Of a stretch of 46,557 nucleotides of DNA, positions 24,699-33,949 are shown one piece after another. The notes beneath the pieces are model-generated. The model searched no databases. It was not told the DNA's origin and was given only the letters and a program-made list of their open reading frames with translations. Position numbers and translations under genes: made by a program. The DNA comes from an uncultured Bacilli bacterium (lineage in GTDB: Bacteria > Bacillota_I > Bacilli_A > RF39 > UBA660): contig CALVIU010000004.1 in the NCBI GenBank assembly GCA_944331835.1, forward strand, positions 1 through 46,557, read 5' to 3'. Every line of letters begins with the position of its first letter. The first letter of the stretch is position 1.

Positions 24699-25830
24699 CT
24701 TTGCCATCAACATCATTTGGTTTAACTATTACCTCAGCAGTAGTGCTAACCATTCGAGTTTTGCTCCATCTTTCATAAAATATTTTCTTGCTTACTGCTA
24801 ATTTGAAGAAACATATAACATAATAAATGAATATAAATAGTAATACTAATAATACAGAATATACTAGAATAGTATCTTTAAGATAAGAAATAATATTTGA
24901 ACAAATTATTAATAGTATTATTGGTAAACCTACATACCCTAAATAAAATAAAGCAGTCCTTAAAATCATTTGCAATAATGATAATTTTTCACTTTTAGTA
25001 GAAACAATTTTAATTTTTAAAAACTTACATCCCAGTGTTTGTCCTTTAAATAAATATGGAAGCAAAATAAAGTAAGCGACCATAAATACAAAATAATGTG
25101 GAAACCTTGAAAAATCAAATATAGAATATAAAATAACGTATATAAATGTTGCAATAAACCAATCTAAACAGTAAGCCAAACTTCTTCTAATGATTGAAAC
25201 CTTTCTTCCTAGAGCCTTGGCTGTATCATCGATTTCCTCTCTATCTGGTAAAAATTTAAGTAACAAACTACCAACAAAGTATCCAATTAATCCCCCGAAA
25301 GTATTTAATATTAAATCATCAACATCAAATAATCTATAACCGCGAGGATAAATAAAATATAATCCTGTAACTTGTGTAAGTTCAAAAAACAAACTTAATA
25401 AAAATGACCATAAAACAGTCTTTTTAAAACTAAATTTAAAATAATAATGCAAATATGCTCCGAAAGGAATTGTTAAAATAATATTAAATACTGGAACAAT
25501 AAATTGACTACTTTTTAAAGCGGTAATATATGTAGAAAAATCATTTAAAACAAATCCGCTATTATTTATAAAATCAGTTATAAAATTAAATGGTATAAGT
25601 TGTGTTGTTGGAGTAGTTAAAGCCATAACTTCTTCTCGTGATGGCAGTGGTAAAATTACTAAAAAATAAGCAGTTAGTAAATAAAGAATAAAAGAATAGA
25701 TAATCAAAGCTCTATACCAATATACAGAACCATATTTATGATATTCTTTTAAAACATAAGGTAAAGTTATCAAAAACGCAATAAATGGAAATGTAATAAG
25801 TGCAATTTTTATTATAGATAAATAGTTCAT
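24685..25830 (-). CDS. VanZ-RDD fusion membrane protein
   Basis: Integral membrane protein of 381 residues. The N-terminal VanZ domain (about 35-195) shows VILPLPS, LIPFNFI, FELTQVTGLYFIYPRGYRLF and DVDDLILNTFGGLIGY. The C-terminal RDD domain (about 210-350) begins RRSLAYCLDWFIATFI and includes KGQTLGCKFLKIKIV. VanZ proteins can give low-level glycopeptide tolerance; the role of RDD fusions is not established. It lies 4 nt after the HD-domain gene on the same strand, and AAGGAC supports the start. It is convergent with nusG. Confidence 0.9.
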   Translation of the reverse strand: MNYLSIIKIALITFPFIAFLITLPYVLKEYHKYGSVYWYRALIIYSFILYLLTAYFLVILPLPSREEVMALTTPTTQLIPFNFITDFINNSGFVLNDFSTYITALKSSQFIVPVFNIILTIPFGAYLHYYFKFSFKKTVLWSFLLSLFFELTQVTGLYFIYPRGYRLFDVDDLILNTFGGLIGYFVGSLLLKFLPDREEIDDTAKALGRKVSIIRRSLAYCLDWFIATFIYVILYSIFDFSRFPHYFVFMVAYFILLPYLFKGQTLGCKFLKIKIVSTKSEKLSLLQMILRTALFYLGYVGLPIILLIICSNIISYLKDTILVYSVLLVLLFIFIYYVICFFKLAVSKKIFYERWSKTRMVSTTAEVIVKPNDVDGKEKNE

Positions 25831-25834
25831 ACTT

Positions 25835-26572
25835 CTAGTCCTTCTCTCTTAACTTTTTATTCTTTCCTGTAACTAATGCTAGATATCCTTCCAAACTGTG
25901 AAGATCTTTTCTCATGGCAACGATTTTATCAGCCTTTGACATTAATCTGCCTTCAATATAAAATGATTTCCTAAGGGAAAACGAACCAACTTTTCCAATT
26001 AATGTAGAAGCAGTCATTATTTTCTTGAAATTTTCTGGCAAAGCATCATATTTTTCTTGGTTGTTTAACTCTAATGGTGTTCCGTCAATTGCTCTAACAG
26101 GTAAAGGAAACATATGATGAATTATGCCATCGATAATCATTAATGTATCATGTTCATTTGTAAATATTTGAGGAAACCATGTTATTGCATTGACACATGC
26201 TTCCAAAGGATGAGCAAAGCCATGTAAATTTTTAAATTTTTTTTCTTTCGACTTTAAATTATTTTGCCAAGGTTCTTCATATAAATCATGAAACATAGCA
26301 ATATATATAGCAACATTTAAATTTATAAAGTTAAATTTACTTCCTTTTTTCTTTAATCTAGTTATAAGTTTATAAGTAACAATAGCATCACAGATAATAT
26401 GTTCTCCGATTGTTTTACAATCGTGATGCCAAAATGGATCTTTCATTCTTTTAATAAATTCTTTGTGATAACAAATTGGTCTTATGATAGACCAAAGTTT
26501 TTTTATATTATAACCAGTTAATTTATATTGTGCACAAAAAAATTTGTATTTTTCGTAAATTTCTTTTTTCAT
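25835..26572 (-). CDS. HD-domain phosphohydrolase-like protein
   Basis: Soluble protein of 245 residues. A probable first ligand is in KTIGEHI, the HD pair is in MFHDLYEEPW, later histidines are in GFAHPLEA and IIHHMFPLP, and the final aspartate is in MSKADKIVAM. This order matches HD-domain metal-dependent phosphohydrolases. No regulatory domain is attached and the substrate cannot be named. GAGGAC lies upstream of the ATG. It is probably the first gene of a two-gene operon with VanZ-RDD. Confidence 0.8.
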   Translation of the reverse strand: MKKEIYEKYKFFCAQYKLTGYNIKKLWSIIRPICYHKEFIKRMKDPFWHHDCKTIGEHIICDAIVTYKLITRLKKKGSKFNFINLNVAIYIAMFHDLYEEPWQNNLKSKEKKFKNLHGFAHPLEACVNAITWFPQIFTNEHDTLMIIDGIIHHMFPLPVRAIDGTPLELNNQEKYDALPENFKKIMTASTLIGKVGSFSLRKSFYIEGRLMSKADKIVAMRKDLHSLEGYLALVTGKNKKLREKD

Positions 26573-26713
26573 GATTGTCCTCTTTAAAATTTATATTCTA
26601 TTTAGTTGCTTGTACTTCTATTATAAACTATTAAATATTTTTTTGAAACCTTTTTGTATTACAATTTAGTCACATTAGTAAATAGATAATTATCATTTCT
26701 AATAATAAATATG

Positions 26714-26722
26714 TTGCATATC
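26714..26722 (+). promoter_or_regulatory. CATATnnTA box upstream of collagen-like gene 1
   Basis: CATATCTTA lies about 12 nt before AAAGGAGG. A similar box, CATATTCTA, precedes the second collagen-like gene, and CATATATTA precedes the binding-protein gene at 38614. It could be a -10 element for an alternative sigma factor; no convincing -35 was found. Confidence 0.35.
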
Positions 26723-26746
26723 TTATATAGAAAGGAGGTTTTTAAA

Positions 26747-27784
26747 TTGAACAATTATGAAAGAGCCGTCAAAAAAGTTCAATGTTCTGGTTTAGATCAA
26801 CAATGTTGTTGTTGCTTTGGCCCAACCGGCCCAACCGGTCCAGCAGGTCCAGCAACTATAACTGCTGGTGTAACTGTAACAACCGCTCCGGGAACTCAAG
26901 CTGAAGTTACCAATGTAGGAACAAATGAAAATGCTGTTTTAAGATTTGCAATTCCCGCCGGTGCGACAGGAGCGACGGGACCTACCGGTCCAACTGGCCC
27001 AACCGGACCTCAAGGATTAACAGGAACGACTGGTGCCACTGGTCCAACTGGAGCAACCGGAGCAACAGGCCCGACCGGCCCTGCCGGTACTGGATCAGCT
27101 GGAGCCACTGGTCCAACGGGACCTGCGGGAGCTACAGGCCCAACCGGAGCTACGGGACCAACAGGTGCAAGCGGAGCGACAGGTCCAACAGGCCCAACCG
27201 GACCGAGCATTAACTTAACCATAGGTACTGTTTCATCAGGAGCAACTGCATCTGCTACAATAACGGGAGTAACACCAAATTTAGTTTTAAATTTAGTATT
27301 ACCAATAGGTGCAACTGGAGCAACTGGTATTACAGGCCCAACCGGTCCAACAGGATCAACAGGACCTACTGGCCCAGCAGGAACAACAGGAGCCACTGGA
27401 CCAACAGGTGCAAGTGGAGCAACCGGTGCAAGCGGGGCAACAGGCCCAACAGGCCCAGCAGGAGCAACTGGAGCGACAGGTCCAACAGGTGCAAGTGGAG
27501 CAACTGGACCTACGGGACCAACAGGCCCAGCAGGAGCAACCGGAGCCACTGGACCAACAGGTGCAAGTGGAGCAACCGGTGCAAGCGGGGCAACAGGCCC
27601 AACAGGCCCAGCAGGAGCAACTGGAGCGACAGGTCCAACAGGTGCAAGTGGAGCAACTGGACCTACGGGACCAACAGGCCCAGCAGGAGCAACCGGAGCC
27701 ACTGGACCAACAGGTGCAAGTGGAGCAACAGGACCAACAGGACCAACTGGACCAACAGGACCGACGGGACCTACAGGACCTTAA
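26747..27784 (+). CDS. Collagen-like Gly-X-Thr repeat protein
   Basis: Protein of about 345 residues made mostly of GPT, GAT, GAS and GPA triplets, as in BclA-type collagen-like proteins. A short N-terminus contains a cysteine cluster (QQCCCCFG). Two small non-collagen beta-type segments interrupt the repeat (near 35-80 and 162-195), each followed by [10 protein letters not shown] or [10 protein letters not shown]. There is no C-terminal trimerisation domain: the repeat runs to the stop. It has no classical signal peptide. The start is TTG at 26747 with AAAGGAGG 8 nt upstream; ATG 26711 lies ahead of that site. GC content is well above its neighbours because of the repeat. Thr-rich triplets are known O-glycosylation sites, and a glycosyltransferase follows 10 nt downstream. 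Confidence 0.9.
   Translation: MNNYERAVKKVQCSGLDQQCCCCFGPTGPTGPAGPATITAGVTVTTAPGTQAEVTNVGTNENAVLRFAIPAGATGATGPTGPTGPTGPQGLTGTTGATGPTGATGATGPTGPAGTGSAGATGPTGPAGATGPTGATGPTGASGATGPTGPTGPSINLTIGTVSSGATASATITGVTPNLVLNLVLPIGATGATGITGPTGPTGSTGPTGPAGTTGATGPTGASGATGASGATGPTGPAGATGATGPTGASGATGPTGPTGPAGATGATGPTGASGATGASGATGPTGPAGATGATGPTGASGATGPTGPTGPAGATGATGPTGASGATGPTGPTGPTGPTGPTGP
27391..27696 (+). repeat. Two perfect 153-bp tandem copies inside the collagen-like gene
   Basis: Bases 27391-27543 and 27544-27696 read identically (51 codons, 17 triplets each), and a third partial copy starts at 27697. Identity at the DNA level points to recent slippage or unequal recombination. Confidence 0.9.
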
Positions 27785-27793
27785 CAGGAGAAT

Positions 27794-28873
27794 ATGAAAA
27801 ATTTAAAAATTTGTGTTTATGCTATATGTAAAAATGAAAGTAAGTTTATAAAACGATGGTTAGAATCAATCAAGGATGCAGATTATATTTGCGTCCTTGA
27901 CACTGGTTCTACTGACAATAGTATTGAATTATTAAAAGATGCCAACGTCATACTTGGTGAAAAAACTTTTGAAAAGTTTAGATTTGATGAAGCACGTAAT
28001 GAATCTTTAAAATTAGTTCCAAAAGATACTGATGTTTATATCTGTTTAGATATTGATGAAGTTATGTTGCCGGGATGGCGAGAAGCAATCGAAAAAGTTT
28101 GGCAAGACGATACAACTAGACTTCGTTATATCTATAATTGGAGTTTAGATGAACATAATACTCCTAAAGTAAGTTTCTATCAAGATAAAATCCATGGGAA
28201 AGATTACATTTGGGTAAACCCAGTCCATGAAATTCTAAAATATCTTGGTGATAATGAAAATTATGTTCAAAGTGATGAGCTAATAATTAATCACTATCCA
28301 GACCAAAATAAATCTCGTGGTTCATATTTACCTTTATTAGAATTAGCAGTAAGTGAAGAACCTGAAAATGACCGTAATATGCATTACTTAGGAAGAGAAT
28401 ATATGTATTATGGTAAATGGGAAGAATCTATTGCTACTCTAAAAAGACATCTAAATATGAAAAATGCTACATGGAACGATGAAAGATGTGCATCGATGCG
28501 CTTTATTGCTAGAGATTATAAAAACTTAGGAGATATTATTTCTGCTAGAGTTTGGCTAGAAGCAGCAATAAAAGAAGCACCACATTTGCGTGATCCACTC
28601 GTGGAACTAGCATTGCTATATTATGATCAAGGAGATTGGCAAAATGTCATTCATTATTGTGAAACGGCTCAAAAGATACCTATAAATTATAAAACATACA
28701 TTAATGAAGTATTTAGTTTTGATGAAACTATCGATGACATTTTATCACTCGCTTATTACAATATAGGAAATATTCCTAAAGCAATCGAACACGCAAATAA
28801 TGCATTAGCAATTAATCCCGATAATGAACGTATTCAAAATAATTTAAGAATTATGCAAGAAAGATCTCAATAA
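27794..28873 (+). CDS. GT2 glycosyltransferase with C-terminal TPR repeats
   Basis: Protein of 359 residues. The GT-A fold begins ICVYAICKNESKFIKRWLES, followed by VLDTGSTDNS and the DxD-like LDIDEVMLPGW; a probable acceptor-site region is WVNPVHEILKY. From about residue 190 to the end, helical TPR-like repeats appear (for example YNIGNIPKAIEHANNALAIN). The same architecture is common in glycosyltransferases acting on repetitive surface proteins. AGGAG supports the start. The 10-nt gap after the collagen-like gene suggests it glycosylates that protein's Thr residues; this is an inference from context. Confidence 0.9.
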   Translation: MKNLKICVYAICKNESKFIKRWLESIKDADYICVLDTGSTDNSIELLKDANVILGEKTFEKFRFDEARNESLKLVPKDTDVYICLDIDEVMLPGWREAIEKVWQDDTTRLRYIYNWSLDEHNTPKVSFYQDKIHGKDYIWVNPVHEILKYLGDNENYVQSDELIINHYPDQNKSRGSYLPLLELAVSEEPENDRNMHYLGREYMYYGKWEESIATLKRHLNMKNATWNDERCASMRFIARDYKNLGDIISARVWLEAAIKEAPHLRDPLVELALLYYDQGDWQNVIHYCETAQKIPINYKTYINEVFSFDETIDDILSLAYYNIGNIPKAIEHANNALAINPDNERIQNNLRIMQERSQ

Positions 28874-28893
28874 CGAGACCTTTCTATTTTTTT
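28859..28893 (+). terminator. Terminator of the collagen-glycosyltransferase operon
   Basis: A 10-bp stem with one A/C mismatch (28859-28868 with 28875-28884) and a T-rich tail. It overlaps the glycosyltransferase stop. Confidence 0.75.
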
Positions 28894-28967
28894 GGAAAAA
28901 ATAAGTTATAAAAAAAAGGAAATAAAGATATTTTGGGGTATATAAATATGAAAGGAGGTATTTGTAA

Positions 28968-29312
28968 ATGAAATTTACTGAAAAAGAATTTAAAGATTCT
29001 ATCACTGATCCTGAAAAACGCTTATATGTTGAACTGGCTATTAGTGATATTTTAGGAATAGATTTTGATTTAATCCACAATCAAATGGTTATCGATGATC
29101 CTAAGATTATAGATGATGAAGATATTCCTATTAAAGAAAGACCATATGCTACAGTAATTACCTTTAGTGATTACATTATAGTTCTTTTTAAAAATAATTC
29201 TTATGAAGAAAAAAGTTCCCGAGTAGTAGATGATATCATGCATAAAATCTCTAGTAAATATCCTGAGAAAAAACTTGCTGGTATCAATTTCAATGATTTT
29301 GAAGATAACTAA
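28968..29312 (+). CDS. Hypothetical protein, 114 aa
   Basis: Acidic soluble protein with no TM helix. AAAGGAGG lies upstream of the ATG. The sequence alternates predicted helix (N-terminus, KEFKDSITDPEKRLYVELAI), strand-rich middle (YATVITFSDYIIVLFKNN) and a C-terminal helix. No family is recognised. Its stop codon overlaps the BceR-like site of the next gene, so it may be unrelated to the Bce module it precedes. Confidence 0.7.
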   Translation: MKFTEKEFKDSITDPEKRLYVELAISDILGIDFDLIHNQMVIDDPKIIDDEDIPIKERPYATVITFSDYIIVLFKNNSYEEKSSRVVDDIMHKISSKYPEKKLAGINFNDFEDN

Positions 29313-29323
29313 CATAATTGTAA
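29310..29323 (+). promoter_or_regulatory. BceR-like binding site TAACA-N4-TGTAA
   Basis: An exact match to TNACA-N4-TGTAA, the site described for BceR-type regulators in Bacillus. It lies about 20 nt upstream of the extended -10 box of the regulator gene. Confidence 0.55.
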
Positions 29324-29343
29324 TATTAAAGTATCATGCTTCA

Positions 29344-29352
29344 TGGTATAAT
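29344..29352 (+). promoter_or_regulatory. Extended -10 promoter of the Bce-type module
   Basis: TGGTATAAT, fitting TGn-TATAAT. The regulator ATG at 29368 is only 15 nt past the box, giving a leader of about 8 nt. Confidence 0.6.
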
Positions 29353-29367
29353 AATTACGTGATTGTT

Positions 29368-30030
29368 ATGAAGAAAATTCTTATAGTTGAAGACGATTTT
29401 ACTATTCAAAGAGAACTATTATCTTTACTAAAAAACGCCGGATATAATCCGGTGGTTTTAGAAAGTTATGAACATGCCTTAGAAGAAATTGCAGAAGTAA
29501 ATCCCGATTTAATATTATTAGATATTTGTATTCCCCATTTAAATGGCCAAATTTTATTGAGTGAAATTAGAAAATCATCAAATGTTCCCATAATAATGGT
29601 AACTAGTAAAGATAATGAAGTTGATGAGGTTCTAGCCATGAGTTATGGTGCTGATGATTATATAACTAAACCTTATAATCCCACTCTTTTACTTCTGCAT
29701 ATCGGGGCAGTTTTTAAAAGACTAGAAACCTCTTATAATGTAGCCCAATATGCTGGTCTTACAATCAATTTTTCTAAAGGCATTATTACTAAAGATGATA
29801 AGGAGGTATATTTAACTAAAAATGAAATGATAATTTTTTCTTATCTTTTTAGTAATAAAAATAAATTAATAAGTAGAGATGAACTTATGACTGAACTTTG
29901 GAATAATGATGAATACATTAATGATAATGCTCTTACAGTCAATATCAGCAGGCTACGTAGCAAATTAAAAGAATTAGGGGCTGATAATTTAATAACTACT
30001 AGAAAAGGGCAAGGGTACATATTATCATGA
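29368..30030 (+). CDS. OmpR/BceR-type response regulator
   Basis: DNA-binding regulator of about 220 residues. The receiver begins KKILIVEDDF; the phosphoacceptor is D52 in ILLDICIPHLNG and the conserved lysine is in DDYITKPY. The C-terminal winged helix ends ALTVNISRLRSKL and GQGYIL. Sequence and neighbours match the BceR branch. The start at 29368 is chosen for the receiver opening; a GTG at 29359 is possible, and the frame upstream is not coding-like. The stop overlaps the kinase start (ATGA). It probably activates the downstream ABC genes. Confidence 0.92.
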   Translation: MKKILIVEDDFTIQRELLSLLKNAGYNPVVLESYEHALEEIAEVNPDLILLDICIPHLNGQILLSEIRKSSNVPIIMVTSKDNEVDEVLAMSYGADDYITKPYNPTLLLLHIGAVFKRLETSYNVAQYAGLTINFSKGIITKDDKEVYLTKNEMIIFSYLFSNKNKLISRDELMTELWNNDEYINDNALTVNISRLRSKLKELGADNLITTRKGQGYILS

Positions 30031-31046
30031 AATTAAGTAGATATTTAAAAGATAAACTATATTTTATAATCCTTTTTATTACATTTTTAAGTTTAATCAT
30101 TCTACTCTTAGTAGGATTTAAAGTTTCTTTAGAACTAATTATAGTTATAATTTCTTTACTTGTTATATTTGCCATATTAGTGTTAATAATAGAATATTTA
30201 AAGAAAAGAAGTTTTTATAATGAGTTTATAAATATTGTTGATAAATTAGATAAAAAATATTTAGTAATTGAAATGCTTAACTCTCCAAATTTTCAAGAAG
30301 GGGAAATTTTATATAATGAATTATTTGAAATAAATAAATCGATGCTTGAAAATATTAAAAACTATGAGATTAGCATGAACGATTTTAAAGATTATATTGA
30401 AATGTGGATACATGAAGTAAAAATCCCTTTATCAAGTCTAATTTTAATGATTCATAATAATAAAAATAATATATCTAGTAAAATGGTTGACCAAGTTAAT
30501 AGGTTAGATAATTATGTTGACCAAGTTCTTTTTTATGTAAGGGCTGAAAATGCCGAAAAAGATTATTTGATTAAAAAAACAGAGTTAAATAAAGTTATTA
30601 ATAAAATTGCTCTAAAAAATAAAGACTATATTTTAGAAAACAATATTTGTTTTAGTGTTTTAAATTGTGAAAAAAAGGTTTTAACAGATTCTAAATGGTT
30701 AGAATTTATAATTGATCAGATAATTAACAACAGCATAAAGTATAAAAGAGATATTGCCTCTTCTTTTATTAAAATATATACTGAAGAAAATAACGAAGAA
30801 ATAAGGCTAATAATATATGATAATGGCATCGGAATAGATGCTAAAGATTTACCAAGAGTTTTTGATAAAACCTATACTGGCACAAATGGGCGACTTAAAT
30901 CTAAATCGACGGGAATGGGATTATATATTGCCAAAAACTTATGTGAAAAATTAGGCCATAAAATTGCCATTGAATCGAAAGTTAATGAATATACAAAAGT
31001 AATAATTACTTTTAATAAAGAAAGTATCTATGATGTTTTAGATTAA
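30027..31046 (+). CDS. BceS-type intramembrane-sensing histidine kinase
   Basis: Kinase of 339 residues. Two TM helices lie close together in residues 10-60 with almost no extracellular loop, the hallmark of kinases that sense through their partner transporter. The H-box is MWIHEVKIPLSSL. The catalytic domain has IINNSIKY (N box), DNGIGID (G1) and STGMGLYIA (G2). It overlaps the regulator by 4 nt and is followed after 88 nt by the ABC ATPase. Confidence 0.93.
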   Translation: MKLSRYLKDKLYFIILFITFLSLIILLLVGFKVSLELIIVIISLLVIFAILVLIIEYLKKRSFYNEFINIVDKLDKKYLVIEMLNSPNFQEGEILYNELFEINKSMLENIKNYEISMNDFKDYIEMWIHEVKIPLSSLILMIHNNKNNISSKMVDQVNRLDNYVDQVLFYVRAENAEKDYLIKKTELNKVINKIALKNKDYILENNICFSVLNCEKKVLTDSKWLEFIIDQIINNSIKYKRDIASSFIKIYTEENNEEIRLIIYDNGIGIDAKDLPRVFDKTYTGTNGRLKSKSTGMGLYIAKNLCEKLGHKIAIESKVNEYTKVIITFNKESIYDVLD

Positions 31047-31048
31047 TA

Positions 31049-31062
31049 TTACAAAAAAGTAA
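31049..31062 (+). promoter_or_regulatory. BceR-like site upstream of the ABC genes
   Basis: TTACA-AAAA-AGTAA, one base from TNACA-N4-TGTAA. TGTAATATTAAA, present just downstream (31068-31079), also occurs at the regulator's promoter (29319-29330), supporting shared control. Confidence 0.5.
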
Positions 31063-31134
31063 TAACCTGTAATATTAAACGAACGACAAATGCTCCACAG
31101 TATCATAAAATTAAGTCAAGAAAGGAAAATGTAT

Positions 31135-31899
31135 ATGAATATTTTAAAAATTGACAAGATTGAAAAATATTATGGCAACAAATCTAGCCTTACTAAAGCA
31201 ATAGATAATATCTCATTTAGTGTTGATAAAGGTGAATTTGTTGCTATCATGGGAGCAAGTGGTTCTGGTAAAACAACTTTATTAAATTCGATTTCGACAA
31301 TCGATAAAGTTACTTCTGGTCACATTTATGTTGAAGGTGAAGACATTACTAAATTAAAAGGAAATGAATTAAATGCCTTTCGGCGTGATAAGTTAGGTTT
31401 TATATTTCAAGATTTTAATTTGTTAGATACCCTTACTGCTTATGAAAATATTGCACTTTCTTTATCGATTAAAAATGTTAATTATAAAGAAATAGATGAA
31501 AGAATAAAGAAAGTAGCAGAAGAACTTAGCATTAAACATGTTTTAAAAAAGTATCCATATCAAATGAGTGGGGGAGAAAGACAAAGAGTTGCTGCTGCTA
31601 GAGCCATTATAACTAATCCAAGTATCATTTTAGCAGATGAACCAACTGGTGCTCTTGATTCTAAATCATCTAAAATGCTTTTAGAAAAATTTAATTATTT
31701 GAATCAAGAACTAGATGCTACTATTCTTATGGTAACACACGATGCCTTCACTGCCAGTTATGCATCTCGAGTTATATTTATTAAAGATGGTAAAATATTT
31801 AATGAAATAATCCGAGGCAATGATACTCGTAAAGCCTTTTTTGATAAAATCATTGATGTCGTAACTCTTCTTGGAGGAGATTTAAATGATGCTCTTTAA
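31135..31899 (+). CDS. BceA-type ABC transporter ATPase
   Basis: ATPase of 254 residues. Motifs: GASGSGKTT, IFQDFNLLD with the Q-loop, MSGGERQR, IILADEPTGALD, MVTHD. A C-terminal extension after KDGKIF is typical of the peptide-sensing Bce/Psd ATPases. The start at 31135 follows AAAGGAAA; an ATG two codons earlier (31129) overlaps that site. It overlaps the permease start by 14 nt. It forms the sensing and resistance transporter with the gene downstream. Confidence 0.92.
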   Translation: MNILKIDKIEKYYGNKSSLTKAIDNISFSVDKGEFVAIMGASGSGKTTLLNSISTIDKVTSGHIYVEGEDITKLKGNELNAFRRDKLGFIFQDFNLLDTLTAYENIALSLSIKNVNYKEIDERIKKVAEELSIKHVLKKYPYQMSGGERQRVAAARAIITNPSIILADEPTGALDSKSSKMLLEKFNYLNQELDATILMVTHDAFTASYASRVIFIKDGKIFNEIIRGNDTRKAFFDKIIDVVTLLGGDLNDAL

Positions 31900-33949
31900 A
31901 CTATCATTAAAAAATATTCGTAAAAGTTTTAAAGATTATGCTATTTATTTTTTCACTCTAATTTTAGGAGTTGCAATATTTTATGTTTTTAATGCTATTG
32001 AAAGTCAAACAGTTTTATTAAATGTTACTGCCACGACTAGAGATATAATAACGCTCATGACTAATATGCTTTCAGGTGTAAGTGTATTTGTATCATTAAT
32101 CTTGGGCTTTTTGATAATTTATGCTAGTAGATTTTTAATTAAACGAAGAAATAAAGAATTTGGTATTTACCTAACATTAGGAATGAGTAAAAGAAAAATA
32201 TCGACTATTTTATTTATTGAAACTTTGTTTATTGGTATTATTTCTTTATTTGTTGGTCTTTTTATCGGAGCCATCTTATCCCAAGTTATGAGTTTACTAG
32301 TTGCTAATATGTTTGAAGCAGACATGACTAAATTTACTTTTATCTTCTCTAAAAGTGCTTGTATTAAAACGTTATTATATTTTAGTATCATGTATTTAAT
32401 TGTCATGATCTTTAATGTCATAAATATTAGTAGATGTAAACTAATTGATTTAATCAATCATAGTAAGAAAACTGAAAAAGTTAAATTAAAGAATCCTATT
32501 CTTTGTATAATGATATTTATTATTGCTATAATTATGCTTGTATATGCTTACTATAAGGTAACGATTGATGTTGAATCACTGAGTACTCCAGATAAAATAT
32601 TTATTCCTATAATTTTAGGATGCATTTCGACATTATTGATATTCTGGTCTCTATCCGGACTAATATTAAAAATAGTTAAATCTATTAAAGGCCTTTATTA
32701 TCGAGGATTAAATAGTTTTATCTTAAAACAAATAAGTAGCAAGATAAATACGACAGTTGTCTCGATGACTATCATTTGCTTGATGTTATTTGTTACAATT
32801 TGTGTTCTATCAAGTTCTTTATCAATTAAAAATTCTATGTCCGCCAACTTAGAAGAACTAGCTCCAGTGGATATTGCCTTAACAAAAACCCGAAATATAA
32901 CTGCAGAAAAAGCCCAAGAATATGGTTATAATACAGCTTATATAGAAGACTCGTTCTTGCCAATTGCTGATTCTCTATCTAAATTAGATTTTGATGTTTC
33001 CAAGTATTTAAAAGATATGGTAACAGTTCATTATTATGTTGATGAAGCCCTAACAGTTGAAAAAACGCTAGGAAGTTACTATGAAGAAACCAAAAAAACA
33101 TTGCCTTTCTTAACATATAATATGCCTGAAGAAATCGTAACTGTTAGTGAATACAATGAAGTTGCCAAACTTTATGGTAATGAAACTTTTACTTTGGATG
33201 AGGATGAATATATAATAATTGCTGATTATGATAGTATGATTGAAGTCAGAAACGAGGCCCTAAAAAGAAATACTCCAATTACTTTATTAGGTAAAACATA
33301 TTATCCGAAGTATTCAGAATGTCAAAACGGTTTAATTGCTATTTCTAGTAATCATATAAATGCTGGTATTATCATTGTTCCAGATAGTGCAGTAGATGAT
33401 TCATTATTGGAAAGAGAATCCTTAATTGCTAATTATAAAGCAAGTGATGATACCGGTAGAAAAAATATTGAAGAAGTAGTCATTAACTTAGCAAATCATC
33501 CTTATATATCTAGTACTAATCTAGAAGCCTCAACTAAATTGAGCATTTATGAATCCAGTGTTGGTCTTGGGGCAATGGTTACATTTATTGGCTTATATTT
33601 AGGAATAATCTTCTTAATATCAAGCGCAGCAATATTAGCCTTAAAAGAATTATCTGAAAGTACTGATAATATCGATCGCTACAAAATGCTTCGTAAACTA
33701 GGAGTAGAAGAACGTATGCTTAACAAAGCCTTATTTATGCAGATATTTATTTTCTTTATCTTTCCTCTTATCCTAGCAATAATTCATTCCATTTTTGGTA
33801 TCGAATTTTGTAAATTTATTCTTGAAACATTTGGAGATGAAGAAATGACTAAATCGATTACAATGACAGCCATATTCCTAGTTGTTATTTATGGTGGTTA
33901 TTTCCTAATCACTTATTATTCAAGTAAGAATATAATAAGGAATAGATAA
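31886..33949 (+). CDS. BceB-type FtsX permease
   Basis: Permease of 687 residues. TM1 lies near residue 20, then the first FtsX block with RRRNKEFGIYLTLGMSKRKI, four more helices, an extracellular domain of about 210 residues (about 305-560), and a C-terminal FtsX block with YKMLRKLGVEERML. This 10-TM plan with one large loop is diagnostic of BceB. The loop is thought to bind the peptide antibiotic or its lipid-bound target. TGGAGGAG lies 7-13 nt before the ATG. Its stop overlaps the next small ORF. Confidence 0.92.
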   Translation: MMLFKLSLKNIRKSFKDYAIYFFTLILGVAIFYVFNAIESQTVLLNVTATTRDIITLMTNMLSGVSVFVSLILGFLIIYASRFLIKRRNKEFGIYLTLGMSKRKISTILFIETLFIGIISLFVGLFIGAILSQVMSLLVANMFEADMTKFTFIFSKSACIKTLLYFSIMYLIVMIFNVINISRCKLIDLINHSKKTEKVKLKNPILCIMIFIIAIIMLVYAYYKVTIDVESLSTPDKIFIPIILGCISTLLIFWSLSGLILKIVKSIKGLYYRGLNSFILKQISSKINTTVVSMTIICLMLFVTICVLSSSLSIKNSMSANLEELAPVDIALTKTRNITAEKAQEYGYNTAYIEDSFLPIADSLSKLDFDVSKYLKDMVTVHYYVDEALTVEKTLGSYYEETKKTLPFLTYNMPEEIVTVSEYNEVAKLYGNETFTLDEDEYIIIADYDSMIEVRNEALKRNTPITLLGKTYYPKYSECQNGLIAISSNHINAGIIIVPDSAVDDSLLERESLIANYKASDDTGRKNIEEVVINLANHPYISSTNLEASTKLSIYESSVGLGAMVTFIGLYLGIIFLISSAAILALKELSESTDNIDRYKMLRKLGVEERMLNKALFMQIFIFFIFPLILAIIHSIFGIEFCKFILETFGDEEMTKSITMTAIFLVVIYGGYFLITYYSSKNIIRNR

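Noticed and set aside
26747-27784. Repeat array considered as CRISPR
   Set aside because: The repeats are in-frame 9-bp-based coding triplets without unique spacers.
27010-27797. Long ORFs in other frames over the collagen-like gene (Gln-rich on plus, Val/Pro-rich on minus)
   Set aside because: They are shadows created by the GC-rich triplet repeat; ribosome site and protein logic support only the Gly-X-Thr frame.
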